From contig NZ_JYCN01000026.1 in assembly GCF_000876655.1 (NCBI RefSeq), positions 310,001 through 374,000 of the forward strand: DNA of 64,000 nucleotides. The letters run 5' to 3'. The notes under the pieces were generated by a model that worked only from the letters and a program-made list of their open reading frames with translations, searched no databases and had not been told where the DNA came from. The stretch comes from Arthrobacter sp. SPG23 (GTDB lineage Bacteria; Actinomycetota; Actinomycetes; Actinomycetales; Micrococcaceae). The position numbers and the translations under genes were made by a program. Below are positions 16,329 through 24,247 of this stretch, in pieces (positions within the stretch are counted from its first letter, which is position 1; each line of letters begins with the position of its first letter).

Positions 16329-16432
16329 CGCATCTCGGCATAGGATCGAAAGTGTGGAACAAACCGAGAGGACGCTCTAGGCGGCCTTGTGGCGGGTAAG
16401 CAAGCCGCAGAAACTACTTGAGGGTATGGATC

Positions 16433-17242
16433 ATGGCTTCGAAGAACGACCCCGAATCCGACATCGACGCGGACTCGAGCCAGCACGGCGGCGTCCAGTC
16501 AGTGGACCGCGCCCTTGCGGTCCTGGAGATCCTGGCGCGGGACGGCCATGCGGGCGTGAGCGAAATTGCCGAGGAGATGGGCATCCACAAGTCCACCGTC
16601 TCCCGGCTGATGGGTTCACTGGTGGCGAGGGAGATGGTCCACCAGAACAGCGAACGGGGCAAGTACCAGCTGGGCTTCGGCATCCTGAGGCTGGCGAGCT
16701 CCATCCCCGGACGGCTCAGCCTGGTCCGTGAAGCCCGGCCTGTGCTGGAAGCGTTGGCCGAGGAATTCAAGGAGACGGTGAACCTGGCCGTCCTGCGCTC
16801 CAACTACGCCGTCAACGTGGACCAGGCCATGGGCCCCTCCACGCTCGCCACGTACGACTGGGTGGGCAGCCTGACCCCGCTCCACGCGACGTCGAGCGGG
16901 AAAGTGCTGCTCGCGGCGCTGTCTGCGGACGAACGCGACCGCGTCCTGAAGGAGACCGGCCTGGCGGCCCGCACACCCCGGACCATCACCAACCGGAAGG
17001 AGCTGGAAACCCAACTCCTTGACGTGGCCCGCGACGGCTACGGCGTGGTCCGCGAAGAGTTCGAAATCGGCCTCAACTCAATGTCCGTGCCGGTGTACAA
17101 CCACCTCGGCGCGGTGATCGGTGCGGTCAGCATTTCCGGTCCGGCCTTCCGTTTTGACCCGGAAAAAGCACCCGGCCTGCTCGAAGCGCTGAAACAGGCG
17201 GGACTGCAGATCAGCGCAAAGATGGGCTACACCCGCCGCTAA
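16433..17242 (+). CDS. IclR-family regulator (copy 1)
   Basis: The 269-residue protein has the N-terminal HTH 'VSEIAEEMGIHKSTVSRLMGSLVAREMV' and a C-terminal effector domain ('LTPLHATSSGKVLLAALSADER', 'GYGVVREEFEIGLNSMSVPVYN', 'IGAVSISGPAFRF'). The start ATG 16433 is preferred; a TTG at 16418 is in frame but unneeded. IclR proteins near glycine betaine and dimethylglycine genes are common in this genus. This one is a good candidate to control the gbcAB or BCCT-purU-dmg operon, where an IclR-like operator is seen at 21204. It converges on a LysR gene. Confidence 0.92.
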   Translation: MASKNDPESDIDADSSQHGGVQSVDRALAVLEILARDGHAGVSEIAEEMGIHKSTVSRLMGSLVAREMVHQNSERGKYQLGFGILRLASSIPGRLSLVREARPVLEALAEEFKETVNLAVLRSNYAVNVDQAMGPSTLATYDWVGSLTPLHATSSGKVLLAALSADERDRVLKETGLAARTPRTITNRKELETQLLDVARDGYGVVREEFEIGLNSMSVPVYNHLGAVIGAVSISGPAFRFDPEKAPGLLEALKQAGLQISAKMGYTRR

Positions 17243-17277
17243 GGCATCAGGTCCAGGACGCCCCACGCCGGCAGCGT

Positions 17278-18210
17278 TCAGAGGTCCTCGTTGAGCCGGT
17301 CGGTGAGAATCCGGTTGGCGTTGACCTGCAGGATGCCGAGCGACTCCTGGATCAGGGGTGAGGCGATGCTGCCCCTGCGCACCGCGGCGACAATGCGGCG
17401 CGTGGGTTTCGTCTGACCGGTGATGCGTAACCGAACCACGTTTTCGGCACCATGCAAAGGCGCCAGCCGGGGAAGCAGGCCGACGCCCAGGCCCGCTCCC
17501 ACGAACGCGATGTGGGTTTCCCATTCAACGGCTTCATGGGCAATTCGCGGCGTCACCCCGACTGCCGTGAACGCCGCGGTGAAGAGGGAATGGTACGTGG
17601 AACCGGCGGCCTCCGTAATCCAAGGTTCCGATGCCAGCTCTTCAAGCGTGGCTGTTTGGCGTGATGCCAGCGGATGGTCACCGGGAATGATCACGTCCAG
17701 TGGATCGTCGAGCAGAACTCTCTGCTCGAAGCGCGGATCGTCCTCACCATAACTGTCGGACTGCATGGCGACGATAACTGCAAGGTCGATTCGTTCCGCA
17801 ATCAACAAGTCGAAGCAGCGGGCCGGTTCAGCCTCAAGAACCTGCACCTCCAGCAGGGGGCGGGTTGAGCGCAGGGTGGCGGCCAGCGGCGCGAGCAACT
17901 GGGCGGCTGCAGAGGAGAATCCCCCAAGCCCAAATCGGGACTGCACCTGGTCGCCAGCATCCATGGCTGCGGCGCGCAGGTTCTCCCATTGGGCAATGAG
18001 GGGATCCGAGCCCGCCACCAGAAAGCGTCCCGTGGCGGTAAGCCGCAGGCCCCGGCCGTCCTTCGTCAGCAGCTGCATTCCAAGCACCCGCTGGAGCTCC
18101 CGCAATTGCGCGGAGACGGCAGAGGGAGAATAGCCCGTGAGCTCCGCGGTTGCGCCAATAGTGCCGCACCGGGCAAACACCCGAAGTGTTATGAGCCGTG
18201 GATCAATCAT
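17278..18210 (-). CDS. LysR-family regulator
   Basis: The 310-residue protein starts 'MIDPRLITLRVFARCGTIGATAELTGYSPSAVSAQLREL', a typical LysR winged-helix, followed by the substrate-binding fold ('GLGGFSSAAAQLLAPLAATLR', 'GVTPRIAHEAVEWETHIAFVGAGLGVGLLPRL'). A frame open to 18474 reads through the divergent promoter and is rejected; an in-frame ATG at 18225 is an alternative. The gene is divergent from gbcA, so it is the most likely direct regulator of glycine betaine monooxygenase. Both possible start codons lie inside a palindrome. Confidence 0.92.
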   Translation of the reverse strand: MIDPRLITLRVFARCGTIGATAELTGYSPSAVSAQLRELQRVLGMQLLTKDGRGLRLTATGRFLVAGSDPLIAQWENLRAAAMDAGDQVQSRFGLGGFSSAAAQLLAPLAATLRSTRPLLEVQVLEAEPARCFDLLIAERIDLAVIVAMQSDSYGEDDPRFEQRVLLDDPLDVIIPGDHPLASRQTATLEELASEPWITEAAGSTYHSLFTAAFTAVGVTPRIAHEAVEWETHIAFVGAGLGVGLLPRLAPLHGAENVVRLRITGQTKPTRRIVAAVRRGSIASPLIQESLGILQVNANRILTDRLNEDL

Positions 18211-18226
18211 GCATCTATTCTGCATG
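18208..18226. promoter_or_regulatory. Inverted repeat over the lysR start codon
   Basis: CATGCA (18208-18213) and TGCATG (18221-18226) with a 7-base centre form a palindrome that covers both candidate lysR starts. LysR proteins bind such interrupted dyads (the T-N11-A class) and often repress their own genes. It lies 142 bases from gbcA. Confidence 0.5.
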
Positions 18227-18367
18227 GTTATCTTCAAAATCTTGCGCTTTTGTTGCAGCTCCTGTGACCCTAATCTCATCATTACAAGTACTTCGACCAT
18301 GCCGTTAACCCCCGCCCACGCATGGCCGCCGCAACACCCACTACCCATGCCTCCCGGGAGGAAACCC

Positions 18368-19672
18368 ATGACTGCTTCAGTGAACGCCCCCCTCAATTCA
18401 CGCGGAAAGCTCGCTGCATCCTTGCCGGCCGAGCAGCTGGCGGAAATTACCGCGTTGTTTGAGTTCCGGCGCACCGGCTACTCCCTCGATGCCCCGTTCT
18501 ACACCGATCGCTCGATCTTCAACATCGACATGGAGGCCATTTTCGGCCAGCTCTGGATCTTTGCCGCCAGCACCGCCGAACTGCCGGAGCCGGGCGACTA
18601 CGTCACCGTCGACTACGGGCCCTACTCCCTGATTGTGCTGCGCAACGACGATGGCGCCGTGAACGTCCTGCACAACGTATGCCGCCACCGCGGCGCCCGC
18701 GTTCTCACCGAAGCTGCCGGGTCAACCGGAAACCTGGTCTGCGGCTACCACTCCTGGACCTACTCCCCGGAGGGCAATTTGATCCATGCCTCCGCGCCGG
18801 GGGAAACGAAGTTCGACAAGAGCTGCTTCGGCCTCAAGCGCGCCCACGGCCGCGAGGTCGCCGGACTTATCTTCGTCTGCATTGCCGATGATGCGCCGAC
18901 GGACTTCGACGAAACCGCAAAGATCTTTGAGCCCTACCTGGCGCCTCACGATCTCTCGAAGACAAAAATCGCCTACCAGCAGAACATCATCGAAGAGGGC
19001 AACTGGAAGCTCGTCATGGAGAACAACCGTGAGTGCTACCACTGCGACGGCCACCCTGAGCTCGCCTGCTCCCTCTTCCCCACCTGGGGCCTGACGGAGG
19101 GCCTGATTCCGCCCCATCTTGAGGAAGCGTGGAACCGGAACAAGGAGGCTCAGTCCTCCCTCGAGGAGCGTTGCCGCCGCTACGGCCTTCCCCACGAGGT
19201 GGTCGAGCAGCTTGACACGCGTATCGCGGGAATCCGTATCTCACGGGAATCACTCGATGGAGAGGGTGAGTCGTTCTCCGCGGACGGGCGGAGGCTTTCC
19301 AAGAAGCTGCTGGGTGATTTGCCCGACTTCCGCCTTGGCCGCTGCTCGATGCACCTGCAGCCCAACAGCTGGTTCCATTTCCTTGGCGACCACGTCATCA
19401 CGTTCGGCGTCTTTCCCATCAACGAACACCAGAGCCTCGTACGCACCACCTGGCTGGTGGCTGACGACGCCGTGGAAGGCGTCGACTACGACCTGGAGGA
19501 GCTCACCTACACCTGGAAGCAAACGAACCTGCAGGACAAGGCGTTCGTGGAGCTGTGCCAGCAGGGTGCCGGCAGTCCCGCCTACGAGCCCGGTCCGTAC
19601 ATGAAGAGCGAATACCAGGTCGAGGCATTCATCAACTGGTACGTGCAGCGCGTGCAGGAGCACTTGGCATGA
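18368..19672 (+). CDS. gbcA: Glycine betaine monooxygenase, Rieske oxygenase component
   Basis: Demethylates glycine betaine to dimethylglycine and formaldehyde. The 434-residue protein starts at ATG 18368 after GGGAGGAAAC; the upstream open frame is rejected. The Rieske [2Fe-2S] ligands are C105 and H107 ('VCRHRGARV') and C125 and H128 ('VCGYHSW'). The mononuclear iron site is around H225 and H229 in 'ENNRECYHCDGHPEL', a phrase typical of GbcA-like Rieske oxygenases. Its stop overlaps the gbcB start by 4 bases (ATGA). Carnitine- or stachydrine-type oxygenases are relatives, but the neighbouring dimethylglycine oxidase favours betaine. Confidence 0.93.
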   Translation: MTASVNAPLNSRGKLAASLPAEQLAEITALFEFRRTGYSLDAPFYTDRSIFNIDMEAIFGQLWIFAASTAELPEPGDYVTVDYGPYSLIVLRNDDGAVNVLHNVCRHRGARVLTEAAGSTGNLVCGYHSWTYSPEGNLIHASAPGETKFDKSCFGLKRAHGREVAGLIFVCIADDAPTDFDETAKIFEPYLAPHDLSKTKIAYQQNIIEEGNWKLVMENNRECYHCDGHPELACSLFPTWGLTEGLIPPHLEEAWNRNKEAQSSLEERCRRYGLPHEVVEQLDTRIAGIRISRESLDGEGESFSADGRRLSKKLLGDLPDFRLGRCSMHLQPNSWFHFLGDHVITFGVFPINEHQSLVRTTWLVADDAVEGVDYDLEELTYTWKQTNLQDKAFVELCQQGAGSPAYEPGPYMKSEYQVEAFINWYVQRVQEHLA

Positions 19673-21084
19673 TTGAACTCCTCACTGAAACGGCAATCCA
19701 GGAACCACAGCGTATTCGCGGTCTTGAGATGCCGTGGAACAGGGTGATGGGAAGCCCCGAGGCACCCGCACGGGCAGCCCGGGCGTTGGGCCCATGGCAT
19801 CCGCAGGAGTTCATGGCCGAATGCGTCGAGACCGTTCCCGAGGCCGGCGCCATGATGACCTTCGTGTTCCGCCGATGCGACGGCGCACCCCTGGCGTTCC
19901 GTGCCGGCCAGTACGTGAACGTCGCATTTCCTGTGAATGGCGAGGACCAGGAACCGGTGGACCGCAGCTACTCGCTGTCCAGTTCGCCCACCGAGCCGTG
20001 GACTTTCAGTATTACCGTCAAGCGCGACCCCACGGGATTGGCCTCACCCTGGGTGCACGAGAACGTCAAACCCGGCACCGTTCTTGAGATGCTGGGACCG
20101 GTGGGAGCATTCCACCTGCCCGATGCCGACCGACGGGCACGGTATCTCCTGCTTGCCGCCGGCGCAGGCATCACCCCCATCATGTCCATGGTGCGGACCA
20201 TCCATTCCCTGCCCGGACACGCCGATGTTGTGGTGCTCTACCACGGCTCGGATGCTGGAGGCTTTGCCTTCCACCGGGAACTGGCCTATATCGCCTCCGT
20301 GGACTCGCGCGTCAAGGTCCACTACTCCCTGGGCGACCGCAGCGTACCGGAGGGGTGGGAAGGGCTCAGCGGAAGGCTGACGGCGGCCATGCTCGAGGAG
20401 GTGGCCCCCGATGCCAACGGCCGCCAGGTGTACGCATGCGGTCCCGAGGGTTACCTGAACACCGCCGCCGAGCTCCTCCAAAAGGTCGGCGTCGATGACA
20501 CTTCCATATTCATGGAGTTCTTCTCGGGAGACCGCCAGACGCTCCTTGAATACCAGGCGGAGGTGGCACTTGCAGCCGACGTCGCGGAGGAGATCGCCGA
20601 GGAGATCGCCGAATCCGCCGAGGACTACTTCGAAAGCCAGCCCGCCGCATTCGGGCTCTACGAGCCTGGCTACGACGCCGACGGGACTCTGCAGGCCTCG
20701 GGGCTGCCGCTGGAAATCAGCGACCCGGAGGCCCCCGGCTCCGACCCCGCCGTCGACAGCCCGGGCCTGGAGCCGGAAGCCGGTTCACCTGACGCCTCGA
20801 GCTTCGGCACGGTGGGGACAGGCAGCCTCACCATGTCCTTCATGCGTACCGGCATCAATGTCCGGATCGATCCCACCGAGCGCATCCTCGAGGTGGCCCA
20901 GCGTGCGGGCGTCAGGATTGGCGCGAACTGCAAGGAAGGCATGTGCGGCTCCTGCAAGGTCGTCAAGCTCTCAGGGGAGATCGAGATGAACCACCAGGGA
21001 GGGATCCGGGCGCGGGAAATCTCGGCGGGCAAGTTCCTGCCCTGCTGCTCCACGGCGCAGACGGACCTGGTTATCGATGCCTAG
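19669..21084 (+). CDS. gbcB: Glycine betaine monooxygenase, reductase component with an inserted acidic linker
   Basis: The 471-residue electron-transfer partner of GbcA has an FAD-binding domain ('VDRSYSLSSSP' near 98), an NAD-binding domain ('LLAAGAGITPIMSMVRTI' near 161, 'VYACGPEGYL' near 254) and a C-terminal plant-type [2Fe-2S] ferredoxin with C421, C426, C429 and C459/C460 ('CKEGMCGSC'). Between the reductase and ferredoxin domains (about 290-385) is an Ala/Glu/Pro/Asp-rich stretch with 'VAEEIAEEIAESAEDYFES'. Homologues are usually around 370 residues, so this linker is an insertion of roughly 90-100. Start ATG 19669 overlaps the gbcA stop. Confidence 0.93.
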   Translation: MIELLTETAIQEPQRIRGLEMPWNRVMGSPEAPARAARALGPWHPQEFMAECVETVPEAGAMMTFVFRRCDGAPLAFRAGQYVNVAFPVNGEDQEPVDRSYSLSSSPTEPWTFSITVKRDPTGLASPWVHENVKPGTVLEMLGPVGAFHLPDADRRARYLLLAAGAGITPIMSMVRTIHSLPGHADVVVLYHGSDAGGFAFHRELAYIASVDSRVKVHYSLGDRSVPEGWEGLSGRLTAAMLEEVAPDANGRQVYACGPEGYLNTAAELLQKVGVDDTSIFMEFFSGDRQTLLEYQAEVALAADVAEEIAEEIAESAEDYFESQPAAFGLYEPGYDADGTLQASGLPLEISDPEAPGSDPAVDSPGLEPEAGSPDASSFGTVGTGSLTMSFMRTGINVRIDPTERILEVAQRAGVRIGANCKEGMCGSCKVVKLSGEIEMNHQGGIRAREISAGKFLPCCSTAQTDLVIDA

Positions 21085-21203
21085 CCCCTGCCCCGGTCCA
21101 CCGTCAAGGCGCAGCCGGATTCCCTGAAACAGGGCTTAAGACTTCAGAAAAACCTTGACACGTGACAGTGATACGGACCACTCTGTTGCTTATGGCGAGA
21201 CGT

Positions 21204-21223
21204 GTTGCTCTTTACGGAACAAC
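21204..21223. promoter_or_regulatory. IclR-like inverted repeat upstream of the BCCT transporter
   Basis: GTTGCTCTTTACGGAACAAC is an imperfect 20-base dyad (GTTGyTC...GArCAAC), the size and style of IclR operators. A similar half site (TGTTGCTTATGGCGAGACG) lies just before it, and a TTGACA at 21155-21160 lies upstream. No good -10 box was found at standard spacing. The region 21085-21344 holds no gene. Confidence 0.45.
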
Positions 21224-21344
21224 CGCCGCGATGAAAGCAGAGCTGGCCTTGAACAATGAATGCCAGGAAGGCCCCGATCTTCCGCCCGGTTTGGGGACGC
21301 CGGAGTACAGCTTCAGCCCATGAATTCAAACCAAAGGACTTGAC

Positions 21345-23270
21345 ATGGCTTTGAACAGCGACATCCGCACGGATGCCCAACCCCCCGTTGAGCTGGAGGA
21401 GCCCAAGCTCGTTCCTGCACCCGAGAACTCTCCTTCCTCCCACGATTCCCACGATTCACACGATGCCGAGGACACCGAACAGATCATGCAGGAACTCCGC
21501 CAGACCAAAGCCGAGCAGGCTGTGGCAGAGCGGCGGAACCGCAAACTCACCCTCGACAAGGCCACCTTCGGCATCACCGGGGTCCTGGCCCTGGCCTTCG
21601 TGGCGTGGGGCTTCCTGGGCCGGGACAGCCTGGCCGCCACGTCAACAGCCGCCCTCGACTGGGTAATGGAGTACACCGGCTGGCTCTTTATGGTCCTGGC
21701 CTCGCTGTTCGTTGTTTTTGTGCTCTGGCTGGCCCTGGGCAAGTGGGGCAACATTCCCCTCGGCAAGGACGGCGAGAAGCCCGAGTTCCGGACCGTGTCA
21801 TGGATTGCCATGATGTTTGCGGCCGGCATGGGCATCGGCCTGATGTTCTACGGTGTGGCCGAGCCGCTGTACCACTACATCTCCCCGCCGCCGGGAACGG
21901 TGGACGGACGGACGCCGGCAGCCATCCAGACGGCCATGGCAACCTCCATCTTCCACTGGACCCTGCACCCCTGGGCAATGTACGCCGTCGTCGGCATCGC
22001 CATGGCCTACGGCACCTACCGCCTGGGCCGCCGCCAGCTGATCTCGGCAGCGTTCACGTCGCTGTTCGGCATCAGGACGGTGGAAGGGCCGGTGGGCAAG
22101 TTCATCAACATCCTGGCGATCTTCGCCACGCTCTTCGGCACGGCCGCTTCCCTGGGCCTCGGCGCCCTCCAGATCGGCAGCGGCCTGACGTCGAACGGCT
22201 GGATCGGGGAAGTGGGAACACCCATCCTGGTGGCCATCGTTGCCGTCCTGACAGCCTGCTTCGTGGCCTCGGCGGTGTCCGGCATCAGCCGCGGCATCCA
22301 GTGGCTGTCCAACATCAACATGGTCCTGGCCGTGATCCTGGCGCTCATCGTTTTCCTCGCCGGGCCCACACTGTTTATCCTCAACCTCATTCCCGCAGCA
22401 GTCGGTGACTACGCCAGGGACCTGGCCGAGATGTCCTCCCGCACCGAAGCCGTGGGCGACGAGGCGCTCCGGACCTGGATGTCCGGCTGGACCATCTTCT
22501 ACTGGGCCTGGTGGGTGTCGTGGACGCCGTTTGTGGGCATGTTCATCGCCCGCATCAGCCGCGGCCGCACCATCCGCCAGTTCGTCACCGGCGTCCTGCT
22601 GGTCCCCAGCATCGTCAGCGTCATCTGGTTCGGTATCTTCGGCGGCACTGCGTTCCACGTCCAGGAGGAAGCGGACAAGGCGGGTACCCCCGGACTGGTG
22701 TCCATGGCCAGCGGGTCACCGTCCATCGACTTCGACGGCGCCCTGTTCGACCTCGTCCGGAACATGTCCATGCCTGCCTGGCTCACCGCAGCAGTGGTGG
22801 TTCTCGCCATGGTCCTGGTGGCCATCTTCTTCATCACCGGAGCCGATTCCGCATCGATCATCATGGCATCCCTGAGCTCCAACGGGTCCTCCGACCCGAA
22901 GCGCGGCCTGGTCATCTTCTGGGGCCTGCTCACCGGCGCAGTAGCCGCCGTCATGATGCTGGCCGGCGGTGATGAACCCTCGGAGGCGCTCTCCGGCCTC
23001 CAGCGGATCACCATCGTGGCGGCCCTGCCGTTTGTGCTGGTCATGCTGCTGCTGTGCTTCGCCCTGGTCAAGGACCTGCGCCGGGATCCGCTGTCCCTCC
23101 GGCGCCGACTGGCGGACTCCGTAGTGGAGCGCGCCATTCGCAGCGGCGTGGACCAGCACGGCGGCGTGCAGTTCGATCTCGTTACCAAGCATCAATGTGA
23201 TCAGCGCTGTCCGGACGACGGCCGCTGCGCGGCTTCCCCCGCTGACACCCAAGCCCCTGCAAAGAATTAG
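21345..23270 (+). CDS. BCCT-family betaine/carnitine/choline transporter (copy 1)
   Basis: The 641-residue secondary transporter has 12 predicted membrane helices and the BCCT hallmark 'FYWAWWVSWTPFVGMFIARISRGRTIRQF'. 'GMGIGLMFYGVAEPLYHYISPP' is the glycine-rich first helix pair. The N-terminal 70 residues are cytoplasmic, acidic ('SHDSHDSHDAEDTEQ') and partly helical, and the C-terminal tail is polar, as in osmosensing BetP-like proteins. It starts at ATG 21345 after AAAGGAC. It sits between the betaine oxygenase genes and purU-dimethylglycine oxidase, so betaine or dimethylglycine is the likely substrate. Confidence 0.92.
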   Translation: MALNSDIRTDAQPPVELEEPKLVPAPENSPSSHDSHDSHDAEDTEQIMQELRQTKAEQAVAERRNRKLTLDKATFGITGVLALAFVAWGFLGRDSLAATSTAALDWVMEYTGWLFMVLASLFVVFVLWLALGKWGNIPLGKDGEKPEFRTVSWIAMMFAAGMGIGLMFYGVAEPLYHYISPPPGTVDGRTPAAIQTAMATSIFHWTLHPWAMYAVVGIAMAYGTYRLGRRQLISAAFTSLFGIRTVEGPVGKFINILAIFATLFGTAASLGLGALQIGSGLTSNGWIGEVGTPILVAIVAVLTACFVASAVSGISRGIQWLSNINMVLAVILALIVFLAGPTLFILNLIPAAVGDYARDLAEMSSRTEAVGDEALRTWMSGWTIFYWAWWVSWTPFVGMFIARISRGRTIRQFVTGVLLVPSIVSVIWFGIFGGTAFHVQEEADKAGTPGLVSMASGSPSIDFDGALFDLVRNMSMPAWLTAAVVVLAMVLVAIFFITGADSASIIMASLSSNGSSDPKRGLVIFWGLLTGAVAAVMMLAGGDEPSEALSGLQRITIVAALPFVLVMLLLCFALVKDLRRDPLSLRRRLADSVVERAIRSGVDQHGGVQFDLVTKHQCDQRCPDDGRCAASPADTQAPAKN

Positions 23271-23279
23271 GAGTAGACC

Positions 23280-24209
23280 ATGACCACAGTCCTCGAAGGC
23301 CGCCCCACCGGTAACGCGACGGTGGAGGCCGGCGACGTTGCCGGCGTCCGCGGCACCGACACCGTACAGTATGTCCTCACCCTTGCGTGCCCGGAGCGCC
23401 CCGGAATCGTCCGGGCCATCACAGCATTCCTCGCTGATCGCGGCTTCGACATTGTTGAACACCAGCAGTTCGATGACCACATCAGCGGCAAGCTCTACCT
23501 GCGCACGGCGTTCACTCCGGGAGACAAGGAAGTTTCCGCGGAAGGCCTCAGCGCGGAGTTCGCCGCCATCGCCGATGAGTTCGACATGGAATTCGCCATC
23601 CACGATGGCCGCCCCCAGCGCCTGCTGGTGATGGTTTCAAAGTTCGGCCACTGCCTCAACGACCTCATCTTCCGCTGGCGCGCCGGCAGCCTGGGTGCGG
23701 AGATCGCCGTCGTGGTGTCCAACCACGAGGACCTTCGCCCCATGGCGGAAGCCGCCGGCCTGCAGTTCATCCACGTCCCGGTAACGGCCGCTACCAAGCC
23801 CGAAGCTGAAGCGCGCCTGCTGGAACTGGTGGCCGAGTACAACGCGGACCTGGTGGTCCTTGCACGCTACATGCAGGTCCTGTCCAACGACCTGTGCGCC
23901 AGCCTCCGCGGCCGTGCCATCAACATCCACCATTCTTTCCTGCCCGGGTTCAAGGGTGCCAAGCCGTACCACCAGGCCTATGACCGCGGCGTGAAGCTCA
24001 TCGGAGCCACCGCGCACTACGTCACCGCAGACCTGGACGAGGGCCCGATCATCGAGCAGGAAGTGTTCCGGGTGGACCACAGCCTGGACCCGAACGCACT
24101 GGTCACGGTAGGCAGGGACGCCGAATCCCAGGCACTGTCCCGTGCAGTTAAGTGGCACTGCCAGCACCGGGTCCTGCTCAACAACACCCGCACCGTCGTC
24201 TTCCGCTAA
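23280..24209 (+). CDS. purU: Formyltetrahydrofolate deformylase (copy 2)
   Basis: The 309-residue paralogue of the protein at 1060 has an ACT domain ('YVLTLACPERPGIVRAITAFLADRG') and the catalytic 'GRAINIHHSFLPGFKGAKPY'. It starts at ATG 23280 with AGGAG upstream, 9 bases after the transporter and 38 before dimethylglycine oxidase. It probably recycles tetrahydrofolate for that enzyme, just as copy 1 serves sarcosine oxidase. The catalytic halves are nearly identical in protein sequence to copy 1, while the N-terminal ACT regions differ more. Confidence 0.95.
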   Translation: MTTVLEGRPTGNATVEAGDVAGVRGTDTVQYVLTLACPERPGIVRAITAFLADRGFDIVEHQQFDDHISGKLYLRTAFTPGDKEVSAEGLSAEFAAIADEFDMEFAIHDGRPQRLLVMVSKFGHCLNDLIFRWRAGSLGAEIAVVVSNHEDLRPMAEAAGLQFIHVPVTAATKPEAEARLLELVAEYNADLVVLARYMQVLSNDLCASLRGRAINIHHSFLPGFKGAKPYHQAYDRGVKLIGATAHYVTADLDEGPIIEQEVFRVDHSLDPNALVTVGRDAESQALSRAVKWHCQHRVLLNNTRTVVFR

Positions 24210-24247
24210 CGCCAACGCCTCTTACGCAAAAACAGGAGAAACAACCC

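Noticed and set aside
18211..18474. N-terminal extension of LysR and of gbcA across each other's promoter region
   Set aside because: Both extended frames read through the divergent intergenic region and lack ribosome-binding sites; family N-termini begin at 18210 and 18368.
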